Positions 17,740-27,174 are shown, numbered from the stretch's first letter. The stretch: DNA of 64,000 bases from Carboxylicivirga taeanensis (GCF_051851475.1 NZ_JBPUSJ010000010.1:62001-126000); one strand, 5' to 3'. The notes: generated by a model not told the origin, from the sequence alone. Numbers and translations are program-made.

Positions 17740-20700
17740 ATGCACAAATTTTTATATTTAATTGGTTTTTGGCTATTGGCCACAACCAGCCTGCTTGCCC
17801 AGGAAAAAGTAAAAGCAGCCAGCTTACAACCGGCAATTGTAAAGGGAGTGGTTACCGATGCCAAAACAGGCGATCCGATTCCTGGAGCCAATGTCTACGT
17901 GAAGGAAACCATGAGAGGCGATGTAACCAATATGGAAGGTGAATTTTCGATGCTTCAGGTGGTCGAAGGACAAACTATTTGTATTACCTGTATCGGTTGT
18001 AAAGACGTCAATATTGCTTATGAAGGTCAGGATTTCATTAAAGCGGAACTCATTGAAGATGTGGTTGCTTTGGGCGAAATAGTCACCGTTGGCTATGGTG
18101 TTCAGGAAAGACGCGACTTAACCGGCTCTGTAGCCAAAATTAGCGCAGAGGATATAGCCGGTATTGCTCCAAGCTTTGATAATGCATTGGTGGGGAAAGT
18201 AGCCGGGGTGAATGTTAACCTGAGCAGTGGAGCACCAGGTAGTGCTACATCCATTACCATACGTGGTCTCTCGTCGATTAATGCCGACAATAATCCCTTA
18301 ATTGTTATTGATGGTACTCCGGTATATGGCACAGGTAAAGGAGTTAACAATATTGATTTTGGGAATGGTTCAGTGGCCGCCGGAAGCATTGGCGGTAATG
18401 CCGTAAGCAACGGCTACTCCCAGCAAATGGAGTTTGAACGTAACCCTTTAGCTGCCTTAAGTCCTGATGATATTGAATCCATTGAAATATTGAAAGACGC
18501 CTTTTCAACCGCAATCTACGGGTCACGTGGTGCGGCGGGTGTTATATTAGTAACCACCAAGAAGGGGAAAAAAGGGAAACCTCAAATTAATGTGGGCTAC
18601 TCAGTTAAACTTGGGCAGCCAATAGGCACACCCGAAGTGCTGGATGCAGATGATTTCAGCTCAATATATACCAAGTTTAATAAAGCCATCGGCTCTGGAG
18701 CCAAATTCCCAACTACCTATAATACCGACTGGCTCGATGAAGTTATTAGAACAGAAGTGGTACAGGAAGCGCGCGCTTCAGTAACCGGCGGTAATGACAA
18801 CAGCACCTATTTTATCAGCTTCAGCAACTTCGATCAGCAAGGCTATATCATTGGTCAGGATTTAAAGCGAAACTCGGCCCGCGCTAATTTCGACATCAAT
18901 CCTGCTAACTGGATTTCTTTTGGTACCAATTCTTCCATCTCACTCATCGAAAATGCGGCACTAAACAGCCAAACGGTCTATCGCGATGCCGTAATGATGT
19001 CGCCCAATATACCAGCCTATCACCCTGACGGGTCCTACTTCTTTCACACACCAGAAATAGGCTTTGATAATAACATCAATAACATCACAGGCCACTTGAG
19101 CAACCCTATTGCCAAAGCAAACGAAGACAATAATATTAAAGACACCCGCGTACTTACCAATTTCTATGCGGAGTTAAAACCTCTATCCTGGTTAAGTCTC
19201 AAATCACAAGTCGGTATTGACATTTACAATACCAAATCATATAATCGCAATTTCGCCACGCCTCAAAACCCAGGCGGATCTGCCACTACCTCATCTGATC
19301 AAAATTTAAAATATGTGGTTAACAACGTCCTAACTGTTCGCAAGCTGATGGCTGACCACATGATTAATGCAGTAATTGGTCAGAGCTTTGAAACATCTGA
19401 GGAATCCAGATTACGAGTGAGTGGCGGTGGTTTTTTCGATGATAGTGAGAAAAGTATCAATGCGGCTACAAAAGATAAGCGTATCCTGGATGCCCTTACT
19501 CAGAAATGGGCCGTAGTATCCTACTTTACCCGCCTGAATTACCGCTTTAAAAACCGTTATCTGGCTGGCTTCACCTACCGGGTTGATGGCTCGTCCCGTT
19601 TTAGCAAAAACGAGCGTTACAGAGGTTTTCCTTCCTTCTCAGCCGGATGGATTGTTACCGAAGAGCGGTTTATGGATAATACCAGCAACTGGCTCAGTAA
19701 TCTGAAGCTGCGTGCCAGTTATGGCCTCTCGGGATTGGATGGATCCTTTGGGGGTTACTATGGTAACCAGGGAACCTGGACGCGCGATAACCGCACAATG
19801 TCGGGAAATACCTTGCTATATAATGGTATTCCTTTACTATTTAATGAACAATCGGTGAATCCAAACCTGGAGTGGGAAACAACAACCTCCCTTGACCTGG
19901 GAATTGATGCTTCGCTGTGGAATGGAAAAATGGACATTACCATCGATTATTTTTACAAGCATACCAATAATTTATTGTCCAACGATCATGTTCCCCTCTA
20001 CATGGGATGGAGTTCCCAGCAACAAAATATTGGGGATATGAAGAACGAAGGAATAGAAGTCTTGATTAATGGTACCATTCTGCAAACTAATGACTGGATG
20101 TGGACGGGTTCTTTCAATGTTTCTCACATTCAGGATAAACTACTGAGCTTGAACGAAGAAGGACATCAGGTAGCGAAATCACAAGGCTTGGAGAAAAAGG
20201 TATTTAAAGTTGGAGAAAGCCTCAGTCAATTTTACTTATACGATTGGGTAGGTGTGGACCCCATGACAGGAGATCCACTCTGGCGCTACGAGAACGGCAC
20301 TATTAGCTCCACACCTCCGCAAGCGTTATTCGATAGTGAAAACCCTCTTGCCAACCGCTATGCAGCCGGCAATAGCTTACCAACTTTTTATGGTGGATAC
20401 ACCAATAACCTTCGATACAAAAACTGGGACTTAAATTTCAGCTTGTCCTTTGCAGTTGGGCACAAAATGATGAACGGTACCCAGGCTACTCTGATGACCT
20501 ATATTCTGAACAAGAGCAATAACTTATCAACTGACATACTGGACTATTGGAAGATTCCTGGTCACCAAACCGAAGTGCCAAAACTTGACAATCAAACAAC
20601 GGTTTATCGCTCTCCGGATCACCCAAACACGGGTCTTAGGGGCTATGATGTTAGCCGTTTAAGCGATCGCTTTCTCGAAGATGCCTCGTATTTGCGTTTG

Positions 20701-20928
20701 CGAAATATAACCCTGGCCTACACGTTCAAGCAAAACTGGGTTAAAAAGCTGTTTATGGACCAAGTAAGAGTGTATGTACAAGGCAATAACCTGTTGACTT
20801 TAACTGGTTACAGCGGGGTTGACCCCGAAGTTAGCGCCTATGGATCAAGCGCTGTTTTTGGTGGCTATGATGAGATAACCATGCCACAGGTAAAAACCTT
20901 GAAATTTGGAGTCGATATTAAATTTTAA
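17740..20928 (+). CDS. SusC/RagA-family TonB-dependent outer-membrane transporter
   Basis: A 1062-residue outer-membrane transporter that imports oligosaccharides, peptides or other large nutrients together with SusD. Order of parts: signal peptide (1-20, ending SLLAQ), carboxypeptidase-regulatory-like beta domain (about 34-112, KGVVTDAKTGDPIPGANVYV), the SusC signature EIVTVGYGVQERRDLTGSV (about 114-132), plug domain (about 130-270, with SSINADNNPLIVIDGTPV and IESIEILKDAFSTAIYGSRG), then a long beta barrel ending in KTLKFGVDIKF with a terminal aromatic residue. There is no N-terminal STN signalling domain although a FecI/FecR pair precedes it. SusD follows after 114 bp. The substrate cannot be told from sequence; no glycoside hydrolase is nearby. 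Confidence 0.95.
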   Translation: MHKFLYLIGFWLLATTSLLAQEKVKAASLQPAIVKGVVTDAKTGDPIPGANVYVKETMRGDVTNMEGEFSMLQVVEGQTICITCIGCKDVNIAYEGQDFIKAELIEDVVALGEIVTVGYGVQERRDLTGSVAKISAEDIAGIAPSFDNALVGKVAGVNVNLSSGAPGSATSITIRGLSSINADNNPLIVIDGTPVYGTGKGVNNIDFGNGSVAAGSIGGNAVSNGYSQQMEFERNPLAALSPDDIESIEILKDAFSTAIYGSRGAAGVILVTTKKGKKGKPQINVGYSVKLGQPIGTPEVLDADDFSSIYTKFNKAIGSGAKFPTTYNTDWLDEVIRTEVVQEARASVTGGNDNSTYFISFSNFDQQGYIIGQDLKRNSARANFDINPANWISFGTNSSISLIENAALNSQTVYRDAVMMSPNIPAYHPDGSYFFHTPEIGFDNNINNITGHLSNPIAKANEDNNIKDTRVLTNFYAELKPLSWLSLKSQVGIDIYNTKSYNRNFATPQNPGGSATTSSDQNLKYVVNNVLTVRKLMADHMINAVIGQSFETSEESRLRVSGGGFFDDSEKSINAATKDKRILDALTQKWAVVSYFTRLNYRFKNRYLAGFTYRVDGSSRFSKNERYRGFPSFSAGWIVTEERFMDNTSNWLSNLKLRASYGLSGLDGSFGGYYGNQGTWTRDNRTMSGNTLLYNGIPLLFNEQSVNPNLEWETTTSLDLGIDASLWNGKMDITIDYFYKHTNNLLSNDHVPLYMGWSSQQQNIGDMKNEGIEVLINGTILQTNDWMWTGSFNVSHIQDKLLSLNEEGHQVAKSQGLEKKVFKVGESLSQFYLYDWVGVDPMTGDPLWRYENGTISSTPPQALFDSENPLANRYAAGNSLPTFYGGYTNNLRYKNWDLNFSLSFAVGHKMMNGTQATLMTYILNKSNNLSTDILDYWKIPGHQTEVPKLDNQTTVYRSPDHPNTGLRGYDVSRLSDRFLEDASYLRLRNITLAYTFKQNWVKKLFMDQVRVYVQGNNLLTLTGYSGVDPEVSAYGSSAVFGGYDEITMPQVKTLKFGVDIKF

Positions 20929-21042
20929 GCGTATCCATTGAGATACAATGAGATGAAACACGCCATGAGTAAAACTTTCTCATACTAAGAAAAGACGAAA
21001 AGGCGAGTTTGATGAGGCAATAGAAAAACAAATTACAAACAC

Positions 21043-22470
21043 ATGAAAACAAATTATATACTACCAGCAATGCTTGGCATTTGTATGTTCATGGGAGCAT
21101 GCGACAAGCAATTAGATCTGGAACCAGAAAATACCATTACGGAAGATAAAGTTTTTGAAAAATTTTATACCGCCGAATCAGCGGTGGCGGGGACTTACCA
21201 CATGCTTTTTTCAGCCGCAACCAATGATTATGTAATAGCTGAAGCGACCGCTCCTACCTGCGGTTATAGCTCAAGTGCCGCCCGTTCCTATGATGACATC
21301 AATAACGGAGTGATACGCCCTGAAGACGAAAACCTACAACAAATTTACGAGGATTATTATGCAGCTGCCGTACAAGCTAACCTCTTGCTACATAAAATTC
21401 CTAAATTGGGCAAATACGATGCAGCAGACATGAAGCAGCACATGGCTGAGGCCAAGTTCATCAGAGCCTTTGCCTATTTGCGCTTACTCGGATGGTATGG
21501 TGACGGTGCACTAATGAATCAGCCACAAAAAGACGGTATTGTAATGTACCTCGAACACTACGATGGGTTCGACCGTGATACAGACATTCACCCACGAAAC
21601 AGTAACCAACAGGTTTTCCAACAAATTATTAACGATTTGGAAGAGGCCATCGTTGACCTACCTGACCCAAGCGAACAGGAAGGCATTGAAACGCGTGTCG
21701 GCCGGGCCAATAAAGCCACTTGCGAAGCTTTACTAACCCGCGCATATCTGTATCAGAGGGATTATAGCAATGCACTTATCTGGGCTAACAAAGCCCTTTC
21801 GCACAGTGAATATCAACTGGAAGAGGATGTTTTAACGGTATTCCCTCCTAACCCGGACGACGCTGTTATTCCCTTCTCAAAAGAACACATATTTGGCTTC
21901 CCGGTGAGCTCTAACGGCGGTAACTGGCAGTTTGGCGGTAATGGCGTTTACTACTCCAACAACCATTACTGGTACAGCCAGGATCTCATCAGCACCTTTG
22001 CCGATAGTGACTTACGCAAAACAAAACTGATGAACCAAGCGAGCTACCAGGGAAATCCGGTATACATTACCAAGAAATACCCCAACACCAGTGGTCGCGA
22101 CAACATGACCATGATGCGTTTACCTGAAATCATCCTTAGCAAAGCAGAAGCCTTGGCACATACATCAAATACAGTGACACAGGAAATGATTGGCCTATTA
22201 AATGCGGTTCACCTGAGGGCTAATCCCAATGAATCAGGCTACATCGTTGCGGATTTTGCTTCATCTAACGAATACCTTAGCAGGGTATTACTTGAGCGCA
22301 ACAAGGAATTGGCTTTTGAAGGCTGTTCCCGTTTTGACCACTTAAGAACCGACAGGCCGTTGTACAACCCCGAGCTTGCCGATAATAAAAAAGTACTTCC
22401 AATACCATTACGAGAGATTCAAATCAGTAATGGCCTGGTAAAACAAAACGAAGGCTATATCAATAATTAA
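21043..22470 (+). CDS. SusD/RagB-family nutrient-binding lipoprotein
   Basis: A 475-residue surface lipoprotein that forms the lid over the SusC channel. The lipobox is GICMFMGAC (Cys ~20). The N-terminal DKQLDLEPENTITEDKVFEK and the helical TPR-like core (AEAKFIRAFAYLRLLGWYGD, around 130-150; RANKATCEALLTRAYLYQRDY) are typical, and the C-terminal LLERNKELAFEGCSRFDHLR is the RagB/SusD C-terminal hallmark. It sits directly after SusC in the canonical order and is followed 17 bp later by an SRPBCC protein. Ligand unknown. Confidence 0.95.
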   Translation: MKTNYILPAMLGICMFMGACDKQLDLEPENTITEDKVFEKFYTAESAVAGTYHMLFSAATNDYVIAEATAPTCGYSSSAARSYDDINNGVIRPEDENLQQIYEDYYAAAVQANLLLHKIPKLGKYDAADMKQHMAEAKFIRAFAYLRLLGWYGDGALMNQPQKDGIVMYLEHYDGFDRDTDIHPRNSNQQVFQQIINDLEEAIVDLPDPSEQEGIETRVGRANKATCEALLTRAYLYQRDYSNALIWANKALSHSEYQLEEDVLTVFPPNPDDAVIPFSKEHIFGFPVSSNGGNWQFGGNGVYYSNNHYWYSQDLISTFADSDLRKTKLMNQASYQGNPVYITKKYPNTSGRDNMTMMRLPEIILSKAEALAHTSNTVTQEMIGLLNAVHLRANPNESGYIVADFASSNEYLSRVLLERNKELAFEGCSRFDHLRTDRPLYNPELADNKKVLPIPLREIQISNGLVKQNEGYINN

Positions 22471-22487
22471 AATTGAGGCACACAACA

Positions 22488-22988
22488 ATGAAATTAAGAT
22501 TCCTAACAAGCCTGATAGTACTGCTGGCCTGCTACACAATAGAGGCACAAATGACACCGGCAAAGAAAATTCAACCCAAGGTTATCAAAGGTGTTGGCCT
22601 TAAGGCTTCTGTCGATGATGTATGGACAGTACTGGTACAACCCGAAAAATATAACGAATGGATAGCCAATATAGAACAGTTTAGCTGCGAAGGTAATCAG
22701 GAAGGAGCACAATTGAGTTTCTCCATTCCCACAGATGGCAGCAGAGAGCAAAAGCTAACCTACGTAAGCAGGGAGCTCCGGACCGTGGCCTATTTCATTA
22801 CCCAATCTGCCTACCACAACGAAGATTTTGTCTACCGATTTATCGTGGGGAAAGATGAAGAACAATCCTATTTGCAGTTTGAGGCTATTTTTTCAACGGG
22901 CAGTAAAACGACCGATGCCAATATGCAAAAACTGGTTGAGCAGGAATGGGAGCTCATTAAACAAGGCCTGCAAAAACGTTTCAATTGA
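22488..22988 (+). CDS. Secreted SRPBCC (START/Bet v1-like) protein
   Basis: A 166-residue protein with a signal peptide (MKLRFLTSLIVLLACYTIEAQ) and an SRPBCC helix-grip fold: KGVGLKASVDDVWTVLVQPEKYNEWIANIEQF, then SYLQFEAIFSTG and a long C-terminal helix (TDANMQKLVEQEWELIKQGL). The fold forms a deep cavity for hydrophobic ligands such as lipids or steroids. The gene begins 17 bp after SusD and so belongs to the uptake operon, suggesting that it binds or carries a hydrophobic cargo in the periplasm; this is inference. ATG 22488 is used; an in-frame TTG at 22473 would spoil the signal peptide. Confidence 0.75.
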   Translation: MKLRFLTSLIVLLACYTIEAQMTPAKKIQPKVIKGVGLKASVDDVWTVLVQPEKYNEWIANIEQFSCEGNQEGAQLSFSIPTDGSREQKLTYVSRELRTVAYFITQSAYHNEDFVYRFIVGKDEEQSYLQFEAIFSTGSKTTDANMQKLVEQEWELIKQGLQKRFN

Positions 22989-23084
22989 TTTAAAAACATT
23001 AAGGCAATAGGCGCTTACAGTCATAACTGATAAGATAAATGAACCGGAAGCGTCCTCACAACAGAAAGATAAAATAATAAACAC

Positions 23085-24224
23085 ATGAAAATCCAATTAA
23101 CAATACTTGTAGCCCTAATTATGGCTATTAGTGCCTGTAACACAAAGCAAAGTGACCAGATTACTATTTCGGGGAAAGTTAAATTTCCCGATAATAAGTA
23201 CAAAATGTACATCTCACAATTCCGTGATGGCGAAAGGGTGGTGACTGATTCATTTCAGGTGGCCGAAGATGGCAGCTACCAGTACCAGATGAATACGTCA
23301 ATTCCGGGAGAATATAATCTGGACTGCCAGAAATGGCAATCTGTGCGTTTCTGGGCCGAAGACGAAAACCTGTCCATCGATTTCCGTGGTCAGGATACTG
23401 CCAGAATCAAAATTAAAAACCCACCATTTGTATACATCAACGGTGGTCCAAAAAATGAGGTGATGAACCACCTTAATTTTGTCAACTACCGCTCTTACCA
23501 GCTTATTATTGGCTTATCGCAAACAGTATACAAAGCCACTAAAGACATTCCGGAAAAGTATGGTCCGATTGCCGGCCAATTATATGGCGTAGCAGCTGAT
23601 GACGATGCAGCTCGTTACCGCTATCTGGCGAAAGAATATGCCGATCGCAACAGTGTGCTGGCTGTAATTGGTCGCTTAAAAGACAAAACGGATAAAGAAC
23701 TGATTGATGAAACCCTGGCAACGCTTAAAAAGGCTAACCCGTCTTATCCACCGCTGCTGAAATACATCAAAGACAAGGAGGAGGCACGCGCTGCTGCCGA
23801 AAAAGTGAAAATCGGCAAAGTAGCGCCCCACTTCTCCTACCCAACTCCCGATGGAGCTATGGTATCGCCCGAGGATTATAAAGGTAAAATTGTCGTTGTC
23901 GACTTCTGGGCGTCATGGTGTGGTCCGTGTCGTAACGAAATTCCTCACTTAAAAGAAGTGTATGAGAAATACCAGAGTAAAGGTGTTGAAATGCTAAGTG
24001 TATCGATCGATAAGAAAAAAGCTGACTGGCACAAAGCCCTGGGCGAAGAGAATATGGAGTGGACACAGGTACTGGCTCCAAATGCAGGCAAACAAACAAT
24101 GAAAGACTACCAGTTTAGCGGCATTCCGTTCATCATCATCCTGGACCAAGACGGTAAGATTGTTGCCAAACAACTAAGGGGCAAGGAAATCGACCAAAAG
24201 CTCGACGAACTGCTCTCTAAATAG
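23085..24224 (+). CDS. TlpA-like thiol-disulfide oxidoreductase lipoprotein with DUF4369
   Basis: A 379-residue envelope protein. The signal ends in MAISAC (lipid Cys ~18). An N-terminal DUF4369-like beta domain (about 25-125, ISGKVKFPDNKYKMYISQF) is followed by a helical spacer and a C-terminal AhpC/TSA-TlpA thioredoxin domain (about 243-379) with active site WASWCGPCRNEIPHLKEVY and cis-Pro region FSGIPFIIILDQDG. Such proteins are common in Bacteroidetes SusCD loci and reduce or repair disulfides outside the cytoplasm. It follows the SRPBCC gene by 96 bp and begins a run of three thioredoxin-fold genes. Confidence 0.9.
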   Translation: MKIQLTILVALIMAISACNTKQSDQITISGKVKFPDNKYKMYISQFRDGERVVTDSFQVAEDGSYQYQMNTSIPGEYNLDCQKWQSVRFWAEDENLSIDFRGQDTARIKIKNPPFVYINGGPKNEVMNHLNFVNYRSYQLIIGLSQTVYKATKDIPEKYGPIAGQLYGVAADDDAARYRYLAKEYADRNSVLAVIGRLKDKTDKELIDETLATLKKANPSYPPLLKYIKDKEEARAAAEKVKIGKVAPHFSYPTPDGAMVSPEDYKGKIVVVDFWASWCGPCRNEIPHLKEVYEKYQSKGVEMLSVSIDKKKADWHKALGEENMEWTQVLAPNAGKQTMKDYQFSGIPFIIILDQDGKIVAKQLRGKEIDQKLDELLSK

Positions 24225-24242
24225 ATTATTGAAGAATTGAAG

Positions 24243-24316
24243 ATGAAACAACCTAATAAATTTGCTCATTCTCATTGCTAACAGAACGAATGGACAAATT
24301 TATTTGGGAGTTTCAT
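24243..24316. repeat. Long inverted repeat between two thioredoxin genes
   Basis: ATGAAACAACCTAATAAATTTG (24243-24264; the reverse complement matches 24295-24316 at 19 of 22 positions), 30-nt spacer. It occupies most of the 118-bp gap before the gene at 24343. No T run follows. It may form an mRNA hairpin that sets the relative expression of the flanking genes. Confidence 0.5.
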
Positions 24317-24342
24317 ATCGCACTTAAAATAAATTTAAACAA

Positions 24343-25653
24343 ATGAAAAAAGTATTATCAATAGTGGCAGTATGCCTGCTTCTCATCTCAACCGTGCACG
24401 GAGCAAAAGCTGATGACAACAGCAAAGATGGCATCCAGTTTACACATGCCAGCTGGCAGGAAATAATTGCTAAAGCCAAAAGCGAAAACAAAATCATTTT
24501 TGCCGACTGTTATACAACTTGGTGCGGTCCCTGCAAAATGCTGGCTAAACAGGTATTTCCACAAAAAGAAGTGGGTGACTATTTCAACGCTAATTTTATT
24601 AATGTAAAAATTGACTGTGAAAAAGGCGAAGGCATTGATCTCAAAAACAAATTTGGCGTGTCGGCCTTCCCAACCATGCTGTTTATCGACCCAAGTAATG
24701 AAAAGGTATTGCACCGTGTGGTTGGTTTCAGACCAGCCGAAGAACTGATAAAGGAAGCGAAAGGCGCACCAGCCGAAGCTAAAAGGGCCGAAGCCTTAGC
24801 GGCAGCCTTCAAAAAGAACAAAAAGGATATAAAAACCACCGAAGACTACCTGAGCTACCTGGTGAAAGTAAGCGATCCTAAAGCTGAGACCGTAGCGCTG
24901 CACTACTTGAGCATGGTTCCTAAAAGTGATTGGCACAAAAAAGACTACTTCTGGTTAATGAGCCGTTACGTAAAAGACCCTTTTAGCAAAGAGGCTGACT
25001 ACTTTTACAAAAACAAGGATAAATTTATTGAAGCCAACGGTTTTAAGGGCGAATATTTCGAATCGGGCATGTATTACAGCTATGCGGGCGATTTGGCAGA
25101 TGTAAAAAGCAAGGAAGAATTCAATCAGAAAAAGTTTGACAAACTGGTTAAACTGATGGAAAAAAACAGCTTCGATGGCATTGAAAACATTAAAGACTAT
25201 ACCAACCGAGCGCTGTTAATCCACGTAAAAGATTACAGCACCTACATGGATGTAGTTGAAGAGAAGTTTGCCAAGGGACTGGAAAGTAATTCCAAATTTT
25301 ACTCTCAATCGGGTTTTAATTTATTAAACCGCCTGAAAGATTGTCAGGATAAAGCCTGCTTTGAGCGAGCAGCTAAACTGATGGACGACGTGATTGCCAC
25401 ACAGATGGCTACAGAAGAACTGGATATGTTCGGCTTGTCAATTGCTTACAGAGATAGTTACGAGTTCATTAAAAAAGCAGGCATCACAGGTGAGCGCCTG
25501 GCCGTAGCAAAAGCGATGAGCGACTTATTCGATAACATCGTTCCTAAACACCGGGCTTTGCTAGATAAGACCTATAAAGATGCACAAAAAGCCAAAGAAG
25601 AAGGAAAGACTGGCGGACGTGCCATTCCAGCTATGAAAATGGGTGGGTATTAG
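24343..25653 (+). CDS. Secreted thioredoxin-fold protein with long helical C-terminal domain
   Basis: A 436-residue exported protein: signal peptide about 1-24 (VLSIVAVCLLLISTVHGAKA), thioredoxin domain about 30-150 with active site CYTTWCGPCKML and cis-Pro in VSAFPTMLFIDPSN, then roughly 280 residues rich in Lys and Asp/Glu that look all-helical, TPR-like in rhythm (TEDYLSYLVKVSDPKAET, NLLNRLKDCQDKACFERAAK). The thioredoxin half closely resembles the next gene (25733), shown by GIQFT.xSW at the start of both and a shared EKGEG segment, so the two are tandem duplicates. Probable function is thiol redox chemistry in the periplasm for proteins of this locus; partner unknown. Confidence 0.83.
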   Translation: MKKVLSIVAVCLLLISTVHGAKADDNSKDGIQFTHASWQEIIAKAKSENKIIFADCYTTWCGPCKMLAKQVFPQKEVGDYFNANFINVKIDCEKGEGIDLKNKFGVSAFPTMLFIDPSNEKVLHRVVGFRPAEELIKEAKGAPAEAKRAEALAAAFKKNKKDIKTTEDYLSYLVKVSDPKAETVALHYLSMVPKSDWHKKDYFWLMSRYVKDPFSKEADYFYKNKDKFIEANGFKGEYFESGMYYSYAGDLADVKSKEEFNQKKFDKLVKLMEKNSFDGIENIKDYTNRALLIHVKDYSTYMDVVEEKFAKGLESNSKFYSQSGFNLLNRLKDCQDKACFERAAKLMDDVIATQMATEELDMFGLSIAYRDSYEFIKKAGITGERLAVAKAMSDLFDNIVPKHRALLDKTYKDAQKAKEEGKTGGRAIPAMKMGGY

Positions 25654-25686
25654 TAATTGATTAATAGTTTAATTTTTTACCAGATG

Positions 25687-25720
25687 AGCGCCTTGGATAT
25701 CTATTCAAGGCGCTTTTTAT
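25687..25720 (+). terminator. Intrinsic terminator between the paired thioredoxin genes
   Basis: AGCGCCTTGGA (25687-25697), loop TATCTA, TTCAAGGCGCT (25704-25714) with one G-U pair, followed by TTTTATT. It lies 33 bp after one thioredoxin gene and 13 bp before the next ATG. Confidence 0.75.
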
Positions 25721-25732
25721 TAAAAAAACTAC

Positions 25733-26908
25733 ATGATGAGAAGTATTTTAAGCATGTTATTTATAATGGTAATAATGAGTAGCCAGGCCCAAACAGATGG
25801 GGGCATTCAGTTTACCCAGGGTTCCTGGGACGCAATCAAACAACTGGCGAAGGACCAAAACAAACCCATTTTTATCGACTGCTACACCTCCTGGTGTGGG
25901 CCGTGCAAAATGCTGTCGAAAAAAGTATTTACACAACCCCAGGTTGGACAGCTTTTTAACGATCACTTTATCAATTTCAAAATAGACATGGAAAAAGGTG
26001 AAGGGCCAGCATTAAAAAGTCAATATAAAGTGGCAGCCTACCCCACCCTAATCTGGGTCGATGCCAATGGTAATGAGCTGCACAAATCAGTTGGAGCACC
26101 CAATGCCGATGAACTTCTGCAACTTGCCACACAAGTATTAGACGGTAAAGGGCTGGCTGCACTGGCACGAAACTATAGTGCAACACCAAACTGCTATACC
26201 ACCATGCTACAATACATTGAGGCATTGAACAAAGCCTACGATAAACAAGCAATCGGGCAAGTATTGCAAAAATACTTTACAGAGCACAAAGGGAAAGAGC
26301 TTCTAAAAGAAGCCAACTACCACTTAATAAAATACTACCTAAACGATATCTACTCCCCGACATTTAAATGGTTCGACAAGCACCAAAAAGCTTTTAAACA
26401 AAAGTATTCAGAGGAAGAAATAGAAGTTAAACTCTACCAGAGCTACCTCAGCTACGGACAGTCGCTGATAAGTAAAAATACAGTGGATTACGAAGGTTTT
26501 GAACGCTATAAAAAAGTCCTCAACAAACGGACAGTTAAAGAACGAAATAAGATAATCGCTTTTGTACAGGAGTCCATTTACCGTGCAGAGAGCAACTGGG
26601 ACGCCTATATTGAAGCTATCCGTCATAATCTGGAGATGCAGTATTATGAAGCGGATAATGCTTTCTTGTATTACAATTGGGCGAGAGCTATTGGTTTATC
26701 AGAAACGGCTGCATCCGAACATTATTTACAAGCCGCATTATGGATGGAAAAAGCCTTTGAAGTGAGCACATGGCCCTTACAAAATAATATTGTTTACCTC
26801 AACGAAAAACTTAAGCTGCTCAAAAAAGCTAACACAGACGCCAAAAGTATCGAGGCATTAACCAAGCGAATTGAGCAGTTAAAAAGGCAGGCTAATAATT
26901 CACAATAA
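25733..26908 (+). CDS. Secreted thioredoxin-fold protein, paralogue of the preceding gene
   Basis: A 391-residue exported protein with a short signal (SILSMLFIMVIMSSQAQ), a thioredoxin domain at about 25-140 (active site CYTSWCGPCKML, cis-Pro in VAAYPTLIWVDANG) and a helical C-terminal region (about 150-391) with TPR-like rhythm and a final coiled-coil-like Lys/Glu helix. It shares GIQFT, DCYT.WCGPCKML and MEKGEG with the upstream paralogue but the C-terminal part has diverged. It starts just 13 bp after the terminator at 25687-25720, so read-through or its own promoter inside the hairpin region must serve it. ATG 25736 is an equally possible start. Confidence 0.82.
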   Translation: MMRSILSMLFIMVIMSSQAQTDGGIQFTQGSWDAIKQLAKDQNKPIFIDCYTSWCGPCKMLSKKVFTQPQVGQLFNDHFINFKIDMEKGEGPALKSQYKVAAYPTLIWVDANGNELHKSVGAPNADELLQLATQVLDGKGLAALARNYSATPNCYTTMLQYIEALNKAYDKQAIGQVLQKYFTEHKGKELLKEANYHLIKYYLNDIYSPTFKWFDKHQKAFKQKYSEEEIEVKLYQSYLSYGQSLISKNTVDYEGFERYKKVLNKRTVKERNKIIAFVQESIYRAESNWDAYIEAIRHNLEMQYYEADNAFLYYNWARAIGLSETAASEHYLQAALWMEKAFEVSTWPLQNNIVYLNEKLKLLKKANTDAKSIEALTKRIEQLKRQANNSQ

Positions 26909-27110
26909 AACCTGTTTGGTGACAGCATTAATAAAAAATGGGACCTAAACCGTTGCTTAGAATCCCATTTACTAACCTAACCCAAATCTATGAAAAAAAT
27001 CTATGAAACTATCTTCAAGATGCATGCCAAAAACCACCAATTAATGTTAGCAAATCATAAATAGTACTAATAAATTTATATAGTTATATTTTTCGATGCA
27101 TCTACTATAT

Positions 27111-27149
27111 AAAAAACCCGTTACCAGAACTTTTGTTCACAGTAACGGG
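27111..27149 (-). terminator. Intrinsic terminator of the PurF-like gene
   Basis: Stem CCCGTTAC (27117-27124) / GTAACGGG (27142-27149), 17-nt loop; the A run at 27111-27116 gives a T run on the minus strand, 25 bp after the minus-strand stop codon. The rest of the 266-bp gap 26909-27174 has no convincing gene. Confidence 0.75.
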
Positions 27150-27174
27150 CTATATTTTTGCTTTAAGTTCCTAC

